A DNA stretch of 47,518 bases from Myxococcaceae bacterium (GCA_004173515.1 SECN01000012.1:1-47518); one strand, 5' to 3'. Counted from the stretch's first letter, positions 34,191 through 42,882 are shown. A program made the numbers and translations. Notes: generated by a model from the letters alone, not told the origin.

Positions 34191-34212
34191 ACCGGACACG
34201 GCGGAGGACGTC

Positions 34213-34836
34213 TCAGTTCTGGCGACGGCGGCGCAGCATGGCCAGCCCGGCCAGCGCCAGGCCCCACACGGGCGCGGTGCCCGCGGCGGAGCAGCCCCCG
34301 CTGTCGCTCTCCGCCGGGAGCGGATCCACGACGACGGGCGTGCCGTTGCCCACCTTCACGCTCAGCGTCGTGGCCGCCGCGCGGTCCCCGTCACTGCTCT
34401 TGTCCGCGTTGGAGGAGTTGCCCGCGCCGAAGAGCTTGAGGGTGACGTCCGTCGACGGAGCGACGAGCGAGAAGTTGAAGCGCAGCTCGCCCGCGGTGAA
34501 GTCCTGCGGCGCGGTATGGACCAGCTCCGCGCCCAGCTTCTTCGTTCCGGTGCCAGCCACGAGGTTGGCGCCCGCGGCGTCCACCGCGATGTCCACGCCG
34601 CCCGTCTTCGCCGCCCCACCCCGCATGATGAAGGTGTACTGGCCGGTGGCGCCCGGCTCCAGCGTCGCCGGGCCTTCCAGCACCACGGTGGGAACCTCCC
34701 CACCCTTGTGGCACGTGCTGCACATCACCCCGTCCTTGCCGGACTGACCGGTGATGCCCGTGCTGGTGGCGAAGGCCGAAGTGGACCACAGCGTCGAAAC
34801 AGCGAACACGCCCGCGATACGGAACAGATGACGCAT
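34213..34836 (-). CDS. MYXO-CTERM surface protein with CxxCH motif (MXAN_6652-like)
   Basis: 207-residue exported protein. The signal peptide ends near STSAFA. A single CSTCH motif follows (about residue 39-43), which in exported proteins normally attaches haem c or binds metal; it resembles the N-terminus of reeler-like/choice-of-anchor domains, followed by beta strands (PATLEPGATGQYTFIMRGG). The C-terminus is a MYXO-CTERM signal: Gly-Gly-Cys, hydrophobic helix APVWGLALAGLAML, then RRRRQN. Known MYXO-CTERM proteins are processed at the Cys and displayed on the surface. It lies after the propeller lipoprotein on the same strand, but the strong hairpin at 34878-34926 should separate them. Confidence 0.85.
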   Translation of the reverse strand: MRHLFRIAGVFAVSTLWSTSAFATSTGITGQSGKDGVMCSTCHKGGEVPTVVLEGPATLEPGATGQYTFIMRGGAAKTGGVDIAVDAAGANLVAGTGTKKLGAELVHTAPQDFTAGELRFNFSLVAPSTDVTLKLFGAGNSSNADKSSDGDRAAATTLSVKVGNGTPVVVDPLPAESDSGGCSAAGTAPVWGLALAGLAMLRRRRQN

Positions 34837-34877
34837 CGAATCTCCAGGGAAGGGTGAAACCAGGGGGGGCCTACGAG

Positions 34878-34926
34878 CCGGGCCCCCAGCCCGACGGGCC
34901 TTCGCCCATCGGGCCCGGGGGCCCGG
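34878..34926 (-). terminator. Very long stem-loop terminator
   Basis: CCGGGCCCCC (34878-34887) pairs with GGGGGCCCGG (34917-34926). Nested inside are GCCCGA (34889-34894) / TCGGGC (34909-34914) and GGGC (34896-34899) / GCCC (34904-34907). In all about 20 base pairs lie in a 49-base element, 22 bases past the stop of the propeller lipoprotein gene. Confidence 0.75.
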
Positions 34927-34948
34927 GTTGCTTCAAGAATGGACCGCG

Positions 34949-36166
34949 CTAGCGAAGCTGGACGAAGGAGAAGGACAGCCCCTGCGTGGTCAACGTGGGC
35001 TTGCCGCCCTCACCCAGCACGTGCAGCGTCGTCGACGCGGCGCCCGCGCCGAACTCGGTGTAGAGCGTCTGGTTCTCCGACTCGAAGAGGAAGACGCTGC
35101 CGGAGGTGGACGGGAAGTCCGTGCGCCGCGTCGCGGTCAGCGTGTCCAGCTTCAGCTCCCACCACTGCCAGCCCGTCCCGCTCGCCATCGTGCGCGGATG
35201 CGTGCCCTCGGCCACCGGGGCGATGTTCTCATCCAGCACGCGCACATACGCCGTGCCCGCCGCGCCCGGGATGAGCGCACCCGCGGTGCCGCCGCCCACC
35301 AGGCCCGAAAGCGACCGGTAGAACGTCGCATCAAAGGCACGCGTCTGGGGATCGAACTTGAGCAGGCACGGCTCCGGCGAGTCCGCGACCACGCGGAACA
35401 CCGCGGCGCCATACGCCTCCGTCGCGATGTACACCTTGCCATCCAGGCCGAGCGCGGCGTCGTGCGTGTAGCCACACCGGTCATCCGTCGCGATGGTGGC
35501 CGCGTCCGTCGTCGTGTCGATGGAGAGCACGGCCGCCTTCTTCGTGATGCCCACGCCCGACTCCGGACGCCAGCCCACGGGCATGATGATCTGCGAGCCC
35601 ACGTGCACGACCGCGCCGGAGAAGGCCAGGACGGTGTCGGCAATCACCAGCGTCGGCAGCGGGATGGTGCCCGTCACGGTCATCGCCGTGGGGTTCCAGA
35701 TGACGACCTGCGCGGTCGCCCCGTCGAAGAAGTACGCCTTGGTCTCCGACACGAACTGGAAGTTGGCCTGGTACTCCCCCAGCGACGTCACGCCCTGGGG
35801 CGCGAAGCTCACCGTGCCCGCGGCCTCCAGGCTCCCACCCGCGTTGAGCCGGTAGCGCGTCACCACCGGGCTCTCGTCGCTCACCACGTAGAGCGAACCC
35901 GTCTTGGGAATGCCCACGCCCAGCGCCCGGCCCGACACCTTGATGGCGTTGTCCAATGACAGCGACGCGGTCTGCTCCGCCTGCGTCGTCACGACGACGT
36001 AGCTCTCCACCGGGTCCGCGACGAGCAGCTGCGTGGTGATGGCATACAGCGGCCCGTTGTCGTCGTCGGTGCCCGGTTCCTCCGAATCACCACACCCCGT
36101 GAACAGGGCCAGGGCGAGCACGGCGGCGGAACGTCGCAAGGAAGGGAAGGCAACAGGCGGCTTCAT
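34949..36166 (-). CDS. Fur-box-controlled beta-propeller lipoprotein
   Basis: 405-residue lipoprotein. The signal peptide ends in the lipobox FTGC (lipid Cys about residue 25), followed by an Asp/Glu-rich linker (GDSEEPGTDDDNG). The rest consists of repeated strand blocks with YVVVTT, SLYVVSD, KAYFFDGATAQVVIWN, KVYIATEAYGAAVF and SVFLFESENQTLYTEF, which suggests a seven- or eight-bladed propeller. The style resembles DUF4374 lipoproteins such as Bacteroides XusB that capture iron-siderophore complexes, but I cannot confirm the family. A near-consensus Fur box 76-94 bases upstream of the ATG at 36166 strongly suggests expression under iron limitation. No TonB-dependent receptor is in the window. 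Confidence 0.75.
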   Translation of the reverse strand: MKPPVAFPSLRRSAAVLALALFTGCGDSEEPGTDDDNGPLYAITTQLLVADPVESYVVVTTQAEQTASLSLDNAIKVSGRALGVGIPKTGSLYVVSDESPVVTRYRLNAGGSLEAAGTVSFAPQGVTSLGEYQANFQFVSETKAYFFDGATAQVVIWNPTAMTVTGTIPLPTLVIADTVLAFSGAVVHVGSQIIMPVGWRPESGVGITKKAAVLSIDTTTDAATIATDDRCGYTHDAALGLDGKVYIATEAYGAAVFRVVADSPEPCLLKFDPQTRAFDATFYRSLSGLVGGGTAGALIPGAAGTAYVRVLDENIAPVAEGTHPRTMASGTGWQWWELKLDTLTATRRTDFPSTSGSVFLFESENQTLYTEFGAGAASTTLHVLGEGGKPTLTTQGLSFSFVQLR

Positions 36167-36241
36167 CGGGAGGGCCTCTCTGCGGTGGAGGAAAGGGGTG
36201 TGTCATCCAACACGGACGCCTGTAGACAGACATCCGACAAT

Positions 36242-36260
36242 GAAAATGATAAGCATTCTC
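36242..36260 (-). promoter_or_regulatory. Fur box
   Basis: GAAAATGATAAGCATTCTC matches the 19-base Fur consensus GATAATGATAATCATTATC at 16 of 19 positions. It sits inside a larger perfect palindrome, TGAAAATGA (36241-36249) and TCATTTTCA (36259-36267). The site is in an AT-rich island of otherwise GC-rich DNA, 76 bases upstream of the propeller lipoprotein start. With iron, Fur would repress the gene. Confidence 0.8.
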
Positions 36261-36323
36261 ATTTTCAGGACGTAGTAAATCCATCAATGCCTGATGTCAA
36301 GAGATAGGCGGAGCAGCCTGAAT

Positions 36324-36341
36324 GATAAGAAAACTCTTATC
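36324..36341. promoter_or_regulatory. Second AT-rich palindrome near the Fur box
   Basis: GATAAGA (36324-36330) and TCTTATC (36335-36341) are perfect inverted copies with a 4-base spacer. GATAAG resembles a Fur hexamer, so this may be an auxiliary Fur site. Alternatively it is the terminator of the pseudouridine synthase gene, whose stop is about 85 bases away on the same strand. Confidence 0.45.
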
Positions 36342-36424
36342 TTCACGGTCGCCGGCTCGCGGCGGTGCGCGCGGGCGTGAGCCGTCGGCTCGGAATGCCA
36401 GACGGATGAAGACAGCCCCGCGCT

Positions 36425-37345
36425 TCAACCGCGCAGCAGGGCCAGCCCGCGCAGGAAGTCCTCGGGCAGCGCGGACTCCACCTGGATGGGCTTCCCCGTC
36501 ACAAAGCCAGGCAGCTCCAGGCGCCACGCGTGCAGGGCCTGCCGTCCCACCGCGAGCGCGGCCGGATGCGTGCGCGCGGACTGCGTGCCGTAGACGGCGT
36601 CCCCCAGCACGGGGAAGCCCGCTTCGGAGAGCTGCACGCGGATCTGATGCGTGCGGCCCGTGTCCAGGTCGATGTCCAACAAGGCCCCGTCCCGAAACCG
36701 CTCGCGCACGGTGAAGCTCAGGGCCGCCCGGCGCGCGGAGGGCACGCGGGTGGTGAAGCGGCGCGGGTCCTTGGGGTCGCGCGCATAGGGGCCTTCCAGC
36801 CGGCCCGTGTCCGGGGGCTGTCCCAGCACCAGCGTCTGGTAGCGCTTGTCCACGCGCTTCTCCTGGAACGCCTTGAGCAGCGCGGCCACGGCGTCGTCCG
36901 TCCGGGCCAGGGCCAGACAGCCGCTGGTCTCCCGGTCCAACCGGTGCACCACGCCCGGCTGGGCCACGCCCTCCACGTCGAACGGCGGGAAGCGCGCCGC
37001 GAGCAGCCCCACCACGGACGCCGCGCGGCCCTCCGGCTCCACCACCAGCCCCGGGGGCTTGGCCACGACAATCAACGCCGCGTCGTCGTGCAGCACTGGC
37101 AGCTCCGGCCCTTCCAGGGAGGCCACCGGGGAGGCCCTGGGCTCCGGCGTCTCCAGTTCCAGTTCCTCCCCGCCCCACAGCTTGCGCGTGGCCTGCGCCT
37201 TCTTGCCCCGGATGCGCACGCGCCCCGAGTCCAGCAGCGCGCGGGCCCGCTCCGGGGTGAGGCCGGGGACATGCTTCGTGAGGAAGCGGTCGAGCCGCTC
37301 GCCCGCGACCGCTTGGGGGACCACCAGGACCTTGTGCCGCGTCAT
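36425..37345 (-). CDS. RluA family pseudouridine synthase
   Basis: 306-residue RNA-modifying enzyme that converts uridine to pseudouridine in rRNA or tRNA. An S4-like RNA-binding segment is at the N-terminus (GERLDRFLTKHVPGLTPERARALLDSGRVRIRG). The catalytic motif HRLDRETSG contains the nucleophile Asp137. The RTHQIRVQL motif near residue 230 is also intact. Target site cannot be told from sequence (RluA, RluC and RluD types are all possible; the S4 domain favours RluC/D). ATG 37345 gives the conventional start; ATG 37363 adds six residues, and the frame further upstream is not coding-like. It is divergent from the MFS gene by 94 bases. Confidence 0.92.
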   Translation of the reverse strand: MTRHKVLVVPQAVAGERLDRFLTKHVPGLTPERARALLDSGRVRIRGKKAQATRKLWGGEELELETPEPRASPVASLEGPELPVLHDDAALIVVAKPPGLVVEPEGRAASVVGLLAARFPPFDVEGVAQPGVVHRLDRETSGCLALARTDDAVAALLKAFQEKRVDKRYQTLVLGQPPDTGRLEGPYARDPKDPRRFTTRVPSARRAALSFTVRERFRDGALLDIDLDTGRTHQIRVQLSEAGFPVLGDAVYGTQSARTHPAALAVGRQALHAWRLELPGFVTGKPIQVESALPEDFLRGLALLRG

Positions 37346-37439
37346 GCCCCACGCGTCCCCCATGGCAGGCAGGGAGTCAACGTGTAGGCATGCGCCCACC
37401 GAGCACGCCGCGAAGGAGCGCTGTAGAACCGGGCTCCCC

Positions 37440-38675
37440 GTGGCCTCCTCCCTGCTTTCGCGCGCGTCCTCCTTGCGGGCCCTGTCGCACCGTGACTTCG
37501 CCTGGCTGTGGACGGGCATGCTCGTGTCCAACATCGGCACGTGGATGGAAACCGTCGCGCTGGGCGTCTACGTGACGGAGGTGACGGGCAAGGCCGGGTG
37601 GACGGGCGGCGTCGCGGCGCTCACGCACCTGCCGTCGCTCCTGCTCGCGCCTTTGGGCGGAGCGCTGGCGGACCGCTTCGACCGGCGCTCCTTCATGGCC
37701 GTGTGCGTGTGCCTGCAGGGGCTGCTCGCGGCGCTGCTCACGGTGCTGGCCGCGACGGGAAACCTCAGCGTGCCGTGGGTGGCGGCCATCTCGCTGCTCA
37801 ACGGCGGCCTCAACACGCTCGTCGTTCCCTGCGCCACGGCGCTCACCGTGGCGGTCGTCCCGTCGGAGGACCTGCACAACGCGCTGAGTTTGGACTCGGC
37901 GCAGTTCAACCTGGGGCGCATCATCGGGCCGGTGGTCGCCGCGCTCGTGCTGACGAAGGCGGGCATCGCCGGGGCGCTGTTCCTCAACACGCTGTCGTTC
38001 CTCGCCGTGCTGCTGGTGCTCTCGCGGATGAACAGCGCGGTGCACGCGGTGGCCCCGAAGCGGGAGGCGCTGTGGGCGGGCATCGCCCGGGGCATGAGGG
38101 TGGCGTGGGAGGATCCCGGCATCGCGCTGGCGCTGGGGACGGCGGGCTTCGTGGGGCTGCTCATCTCCCCCTTCGTGGGACTGGTGCCGGTGTTCGCCAT
38201 CAAGGTGCTGGGCGGGGACGCCACCACCACGTCGATGCTGCTGTCAGCGCAGGGCACGGGCGCGGTCATCGCGGCCTTCGGCACGGGGGCCATCGTCGTG
38301 CGGGTGGGGCGCAGGAACCTGCTGGAGGGCTCCGTGCTGCTCGTGGGGCTGTGCACCGCGCTCTTCTGGCTGTCCCCCACGCTGCCGGTGGCCCTGGTGG
38401 CGCTGTTCGTCCTGGGCGCGGTGTACCTCATCGTCTTCACCGGCCTGAAGACGGTGTGTCAGGCGCGCACGCCGCCGGAGCTCCAGGCGCGGGTGAGCAG
38501 CCTGTTCCTGCTGCTGGTGAACCTGGGCTACATGGTCGGCGTGTGGGGACTGGGCATGCTGTCCGACCGGCTGGGCGTGCGGCCCATCACCGCGGGCGCG
38601 GCCCTGCTCTTCTTCGGCATCGTGGTGCTGACGCGCGCGCTGCGGCCCCGGGGCCTGGCCGCGCTGGGCACCTGA
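37440..38675 (+). CDS. MFS transporter (MFS_3 / enterobactin-exporter type)
   Basis: 411-residue polytopic membrane protein with about 10-12 hydrophobic helices. The cytoplasmic loop between helices 2 and 3 has [13 protein letters not shown], the MFS signature. [23 protein letters not shown] at helix 1 and [21 protein letters not shown] at helix 11 fit the MFS_3 group that exports drugs and siderophores. The start is the GTG at 37440 ([20 protein letters not shown]); GAAGGAGCG lies about 15 bases upstream. Substrate unknown; the nearby Fur-box gene makes a siderophore exporter worth considering, but nothing links them directly. Confidence 0.88.
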   Translation: MASSLLSRASSLRALSHRDFAWLWTGMLVSNIGTWMETVALGVYVTEVTGKAGWTGGVAALTHLPSLLLAPLGGALADRFDRRSFMAVCVCLQGLLAALLTVLAATGNLSVPWVAAISLLNGGLNTLVVPCATALTVAVVPSEDLHNALSLDSAQFNLGRIIGPVVAALVLTKAGIAGALFLNTLSFLAVLLVLSRMNSAVHAVAPKREALWAGIARGMRVAWEDPGIALALGTAGFVGLLISPFVGLVPVFAIKVLGGDATTTSMLLSAQGTGAVIAAFGTGAIVVRVGRRNLLEGSVLLVGLCTALFWLSPTLPVALVALFVLGAVYLIVFTGLKTVCQARTPPELQARVSSLFLLLVNLGYMVGVWGLGMLSDRLGVRPITAGAALLFFGIVVLTRALRPRGLAALGT

Positions 38676-38779
38676 AAGGGCGCCGGGGCCGCCCGGCGTG
38701 CCCGGGAACCGACGGGCCGGACGGGGGGATGGACCTTGCCCCTTTTCCCGCTCCCCCTGGTTGGGCTAGCAGAGGGGGC

Positions 38780-39388
38780 ATGCCCATCCTCGCCCTCGTC
38801 CGTCATGGTCAGTCCCTCTGGAACCACGAGAACCGCTTCACCGGCTTCGTGGACGTGCCCCTCACCGAGCAGGGCCGCGGCGAAGCCAGCAAGGCGGCCG
38901 AAGCGCTCAAAGGCCTGAAGTTCGACGTCGCCTACACCTCCGCGCTGAGCCGTGCGCAGGAGACGCTGGCCATCCTCCTGAAGACGCTGGGTCAGACCCC
39001 GCCCGTCATCCGCGACGCGGCCCTCAACGAGCGCCACTACGGCGACCTGCAGGGGCTCAACAAGGCGGACGCGGCCAAGGAGTTCGGCGAGAAGCAGGTC
39101 CACGTCTGGCGCCGCTCCTATGACGTGCCGCCCCCCAACGGCGAGTCCCTGGAGATGACCGCGAAGCGCGTGCTGCCCTTCTACGACCGCGCCATCGCGG
39201 GCGACCTGCGCCAGGGCAAGAACGTGCTCGTCGTGGCCCACGGCAACTCCAACCGCTCGCTGGTGATGCGCCTGGACAAGCTGACCGGCGAGGAAGTCGT
39301 GGCGCTGGAGCTGGCCACGGGCGTGCCCGTCGTCTACGAGGTCACCCCCGAGGGTCAGGTCGTCTCCAAGCGCGCCGCCACGCCCTGA
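38780..39388 (+). CDS. gpmA: 2,3-bisphosphoglycerate-dependent phosphoglycerate mutase
   Basis: 202-residue glycolytic enzyme interconverting 2- and 3-phosphoglycerate. The phospho-histidine motif RHG is at residues 8-10 with [22 protein letters not shown] following. [42 protein letters not shown] and [15 protein letters not shown] (second His) are diagnostic of the dPGM type. It is slightly shorter than E. coli GpmA. The ATG at 38780 has AGAGGGGG upstream. It lies 104 bases after the MFS gene with no hairpin between; it may have its own promoter. Confidence 0.95.
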   Translation: MPILALVRHGQSLWNHENRFTGFVDVPLTEQGRGEASKAAEALKGLKFDVAYTSALSRAQETLAILLKTLGQTPPVIRDAALNERHYGDLQGLNKADAAKEFGEKQVHVWRRSYDVPPPNGESLEMTAKRVLPFYDRAIAGDLRQGKNVLVVAHGNSNRSLVMRLDKLTGEEVVALELATGVPVVYEVTPEGQVVSKRAATP

Positions 39389-39502
39389 CGCCTCGCGGCG
39401 GAGGTCGGGGCCTTTTCCCAGGACTTCTCCAGGGGGGTTGAATGCCGCGCCCTTCGTCCCGTCAGATGGGGCGTAGGACGAACACCCCCAAGGATGCACA
39501 CC

Positions 39503-40219
39503 ATGAAGGCCCTGACCCTCGCTGTCGTGCTGCTCTCCTCCGTCGCCTCGCTGGCCCAGACCGCGCCGCGCACGGAAGGGGCCGCCAATGCCGCCGCCGC
39601 GGAGATGCGCCGCCCGCCTCCGCCGGGCCACTCCACGCCCCGCCCGCCGCAGCCGGTTCCGCCGCCGCCGCCGGTGCGCAACCTGGCCGTCATCGACCGC
39701 GAGGTGATGGAGCGTCGCATCGACAAGTTGGAGAACGCGCTGCGCGACGCGATGTCCCGCACGCGCGACAACCAGGGCCGCAACAGCATCCGCGCCGCCA
39801 TGGAGGAACTGGACAAGCTGAGCGAGTACGTCGACGACGCCGCGCCGTACGGCACGGGCCTGCCGCCCCCGCCGGGCAACTACCCGGGGCCGGGGCCGCA
39901 GCCGATGCCGGTTCCGCTGCCGGTGGTGCGTCCCATCACGGACACGGAGTTCCGCAGCCTCACCCAGGCGATGGCCCGGGAGTCCTTCCCGCGCGACAAG
40001 ATGCGCGTGCTGTCGATGGTCGTCCCCCGCGAGCACTTCCTCGTGTCGCACGTGATGACCGTCATCAACCAGTTCTCCTTCTCCAACGACAAGCTGGAGG
40101 TGGTGCGGGTGATGCGGCCCTCGCTGCTCGATTCCAACAACAGCTATGAGCTGTTCCAGGCGTTCCCCTTCTCCGCGGACAAGCAGAAGCTGCAGGAGAT
40201 CCTGGACGGGCGTTACTAG
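39503..40219 (+). CDS. DUF4476 exported protein
   Basis: 238-residue exported protein. The signal peptide ends at about SLA (residue 18). A Pro-rich segment (about 35-60) and another Pro/Gly stretch (about 120-145) flank a helical region with RIDKLENALRDAMSRTRDNQGRN. The C-terminal about 95 residues match DUF4476: a series of helices with FRSLTQAMARESFPRDKMRVLSM and DKLEVVRVMRPSLLDSNN. Function of the domain is unknown. ATG 39503 is preferred because AAGGA lies 8 bases upstream; ATG 39494 is too close to it. It stands alone between gpmA and a convergent gene. Confidence 0.85.
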   Translation: MKALTLAVVLLSSVASLAQTAPRTEGAANAAAAEMRRPPPPGHSTPRPPQPVPPPPPVRNLAVIDREVMERRIDKLENALRDAMSRTRDNQGRNSIRAAMEELDKLSEYVDDAAPYGTGLPPPPGNYPGPGPQPMPVPLPVVRPITDTEFRSLTQAMARESFPRDKMRVLSMVVPREHFLVSHVMTVINQFSFSNDKLEVVRVMRPSLLDSNNSYELFQAFPFSADKQKLQEILDGRY

Positions 40220-40237
40220 GCCCGCGGGCTTCGTGAC

Positions 40238-40801
40238 TCACCGCCGCGACAGCGCGGACCAGATGGTCCGCGCCTCCGGTGAATCCACGGTCGCGTGGAC
40301 GCTGGCCACCACGCGACCGTCCGCATCCAGCGCCAGGACGTAGGGCGTGGGGCTGGAGGCAAGGCCCAGGGCCTTCGCCATGCCACCGTTCTTGTCCAGC
40401 CAGGTGTCCTTCCAGAAGTCCTGCGGCACCTGCTTCTTCGCCTTCCCCCGCGCCGCGCCCTCGCTGACGATGAACGGCAGCTTGAGGGTGATGAGCGACT
40501 GGCGGTGCACCGTGTCCGGCACCTGCTGATCCGCCGCGGTGAACCACCCGCGCATCGCGTCGCCCGCGTCCTTGTCGGTGATGATGACCACCAGCGAGGG
40601 ACGCCCCTTGAGCTCCTCGCTCGCGTGGGCGCCTTCCGTCAGGTCGTTCGCGGAGAAGGCCGGCAGCGGCTCTCCCTTCCGGGGCAGCGCGAGCGCTCCC
40701 GGGGCCAGCAGCAACACGCTGGCGAGGCCCGCGCCCATGAGCGCCGAACGTCCCCGCCGCGAGAACCTGGGATGACATGCCATGAAGCAGGAGGTGCTCA
40801 T
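40238..40801 (-). CDS. Exported thioredoxin-fold protein lacking CXXC
   Basis: 187-residue protein with a long basic N-region (residues 1-19, containing PRFSRRGRS), a signal-peptide core (about 20-38, LMGAGLASVLLLAPGALA) and a mature AhpC/TSA-like fold. GEPLPAFSANDL at the start and SSPTPYVLALDADGRVV (cis-Pro near the end) mark the fold. No CXXC or conserved peroxidatic Cys is present, so it is unlikely to be a redox enzyme in the usual way; the fold is known in YtfJ-type and binding proteins. A start at ATG 40783 would shorten it by six residues. It converges on the DUF4476 gene and is divergent from the beta-helix gene. Confidence 0.7.
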   Translation of the reverse strand: MSTSCFMACHPRFSRRGRSALMGAGLASVLLLAPGALALPRKGEPLPAFSANDLTEGAHASEELKGRPSLVVIITDKDAGDAMRGWFTAADQQVPDTVHRQSLITLKLPFIVSEGAARGKAKKQVPQDFWKDTWLDKNGGMAKALGLASSPTPYVLALDADGRVVASVHATVDSPEARTIWSALSRR

Positions 40802-40910
40802 GCGCCCGCCGCTTCCCTAGCGGCCGGAGGGCCTGCGCCCGGCTGGTTGTCTGGTGCCGGGGGGAATCCGCTAGGGTCCTCGCGTCCCTCTCCCCCCTGG
40901 AGTCCCCCTG

Positions 40911-42317
40911 ATGCGGACCGCCTCCCTCGCCCTGCTCCTGCTGCCGCTGACCAGCGGCGCGGCGCAGAAGAACGTCTCCACCGTGCCTGAATTGCAGTCC
41001 GCGCTCGCCTCCGCCCAGGCGGGGGACGACATCGTCCTGGCGAATGGCACGTACACCGTCAACGCGAACCTGGACTGCAAGGCGGAGGGCACCCAGGCCC
41101 TGCCCATCACGGTGCGCGCCGCGAACCGCCACGGGGCGCTCGTGCGCTTCAACGCGCTGGAGGGCTTCAAGGTGTCGGGCCGGTACTGGACCTTCGACGG
41201 GCTCACCGTGGAGGGCATCTGCGCGGCCGACAAGGACTGCGAGCACGCGTTCCATGTGACGGGCCACGCGGAGGGCTTCGTGCTGCGCCACAGCCGAGTG
41301 CGCGACTTCAACGCGCAGCTCAAGGTGAACGCGGCGAAGAACGGCTCCGGTGTCTGGGAGATGCCGCACCGGGGCCTCATCGAACACAACGAACTCTACG
41401 ACACGCACGCCCGCGCGACGGGGACGCCCGTCACCAAGCTGAACATCGACACCGGGGATGACTGGGTGGTGCGCGACAACGACCTGCACGACTTCTCCAG
41501 GGTGGGCGGCATCTCCTACGGCGCCTTCATGAAGAGCGGCGGCAAGCGGGGCCTCTTCGAGCGCAACCGCGTCGTCTGCGCGAAGGACCGCGCCCTGGCG
41601 GACACGAGCATCGGCCTGTCCTTCGGCGGGGGCGGGACGGATCCGGCGTTCTGCGCGCCGGCCTTCAATGCGTCGGTGCCATGCACGCCGGAGCACTCGG
41701 ACGGAATGCTGCGCAACAACATCGTCGCGAACTGCTCCGACGTCGCCGTCTACCTGAACAAGGCCGCGAACACGCGGGTGCTGTTCAATTCGTTCATCGG
41801 AACGACGGGCGTGGACTTCCGCTTCGCTTCCACCACGGGCGAGGCCCACGGCAACGTGCTGTCGTCCGCCATCCGCGTCCGCGAGGGCGGCACCTTCACG
41901 GCGGGCACGAACCTGACGAACGTGGCCACCGCCACGTGGACGAACTGGTACGTGGCGCCCCTCCAGGGGGACTTGACGCTCAAGGGCGACGTGTCGTCCC
42001 TCATCGGCGCGGGCGCGCGGAACGCCTCGGTGCCGGACGACTTCTGCGCGCGGTCCCGACCGGCGGCGTCGGCGTCCACGCTGGGCGCGCTCGAACATTC
42101 GCTGGGTGACTGCGTGGCCGGCCCGGCCGACGGAGGCACGGGCGGCACGGATGCGGGCTCGGGCGGCACCGATGCGGGCACGGCCGACGCGGGCTCCGGG
42201 CCGGAGAAGGAACTGCCGGAGGACGAGGACGGCGGGTGCAGCGTCGGCTCGGGCCTGCTGCCCCTGCTCCTCACGCTGCTCGTGCCGCTGGGCCTGCGCC
42301 GCCGCGCGCGCCGTTAG
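40911..42317 (+). CDS. MYXO-CTERM parallel beta-helix surface protein
   Basis: 468-residue exported protein. A short signal peptide (to about residue 18) precedes a right-handed parallel beta-helix (about 20-390). The N-terminal cap NVSTVPELQSALASAQAGDDIVLANGTY is typical of polysaccharide-lyase-like helices. GAFMKSGGKRGLFERNRVVC lies mid-helix. Then comes a low-complexity Gly/Thr/Asp/Ala linker (about 400-440) and a MYXO-CTERM end: DGGCSVGSGLL, hydrophobic helix, LRRRARR. The product should be displayed on the cell surface. Compared with the family 6 lyase at 4062 it lacks the Lys/Arg catalytic pair, so enzymatic activity is open. The ATG at 40911 has CTGGAG upstream. Confidence 0.82.
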   Translation: MRTASLALLLLPLTSGAAQKNVSTVPELQSALASAQAGDDIVLANGTYTVNANLDCKAEGTQALPITVRAANRHGALVRFNALEGFKVSGRYWTFDGLTVEGICAADKDCEHAFHVTGHAEGFVLRHSRVRDFNAQLKVNAAKNGSGVWEMPHRGLIEHNELYDTHARATGTPVTKLNIDTGDDWVVRDNDLHDFSRVGGISYGAFMKSGGKRGLFERNRVVCAKDRALADTSIGLSFGGGGTDPAFCAPAFNASVPCTPEHSDGMLRNNIVANCSDVAVYLNKAANTRVLFNSFIGTTGVDFRFASTTGEAHGNVLSSAIRVREGGTFTAGTNLTNVATATWTNWYVAPLQGDLTLKGDVSSLIGAGARNASVPDDFCARSRPAASASTLGALEHSLGDCVAGPADGGTGGTDAGSGGTDAGTADAGSGPEKELPEDEDGGCSVGSGLLPLLLTLLVPLGLRRRARR

Positions 42318-42329
42318 CGAAGGCAGCGC

Positions 42330-42349
42330 GGCCCGATGCGGCTCGGGCC
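42330..42349. terminator. Hairpin between convergent genes
   Basis: GGCCCGA (42330-42336) and TCGGGCC (42343-42349) form a 7-bp stem with a 6-base loop, 12 bases after the MYXO-CTERM gene. Confidence 0.6.
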
Positions 42350-42446
42350 TGAAGCGGGAAGCGCTCGGAGCCGCCACCGGAGGCGCCGGGCCCCTGCCCT
42401 GCTGGGACATGGACCGCGAAGGTCCAGGTCCCGGCTACGGGCCACG

Positions 42447-42842
42447 TCAGAACGCGGTGGACTTGAGCAGGCTCCGACCAATGGCCATGACGCCGCCCGC
42501 GACGAACAGCAGGGACAGCACGGTGCCCACCAGCGGCAGCACGTAGCCCGGCGGCGTGCGGCGACGGTTCACCGACAGCAGACTCTGGATGGAGCCGACC
42601 GCGAGCACCATCATCACGATGTGGCCGATGAGCGCCGGGTAGTAGCCGCGCGTGACGAGCACCGCGATGCCCACCAGCACCTGCAACTGGAGGAAGCCGG
42701 AGTAGGACGCGCCGATGATGCGTCCCACCTTGTCGAACGGCTTCTTCGTCGCGACGCAGAACGCGAAGTACGCGAGCGCGATGGCGCCGGACAGCAGCAC
42801 CAGGTAGCGAAGCCCCGAGTGGAGATGGAAGAAGAAGGTCAT
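42447..42842 (-). CDS. Four-helix membrane protein, cytochrome b-like
   Basis: 131-residue integral membrane protein with four hydrophobic helices (about 10-30, 45-63, 72-90, 105-122). FHLHSGLRYLVLL at the start and YPALIGHIVMMVL in helix 3 place histidines where haem ligands could sit. It resembles small proteins annotated as cytochrome b-like in other phyla, but the family function is not established. It lies 40 bases after the di-heme peroxidase gene on the same strand, which supports an electron-transfer role. No ribosome site is obvious; the ATG at 42842 gives the only good N-terminus. Confidence 0.65.
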   Translation of the reverse strand: MTFFFHLHSGLRYLVLLSGAIALAYFAFCVATKKPFDKVGRIIGASYSGFLQLQVLVGIAVLVTRGYYPALIGHIVMMVLAVGSIQSLLSVNRRRTPPGYVLPLVGTVLSLLFVAGGVMAIGRSLLKSTAF

Positions 42843-42882
42843 GGGCCGGGAGGTTTACCACCCGGCGGGCAGGACGCGACGT

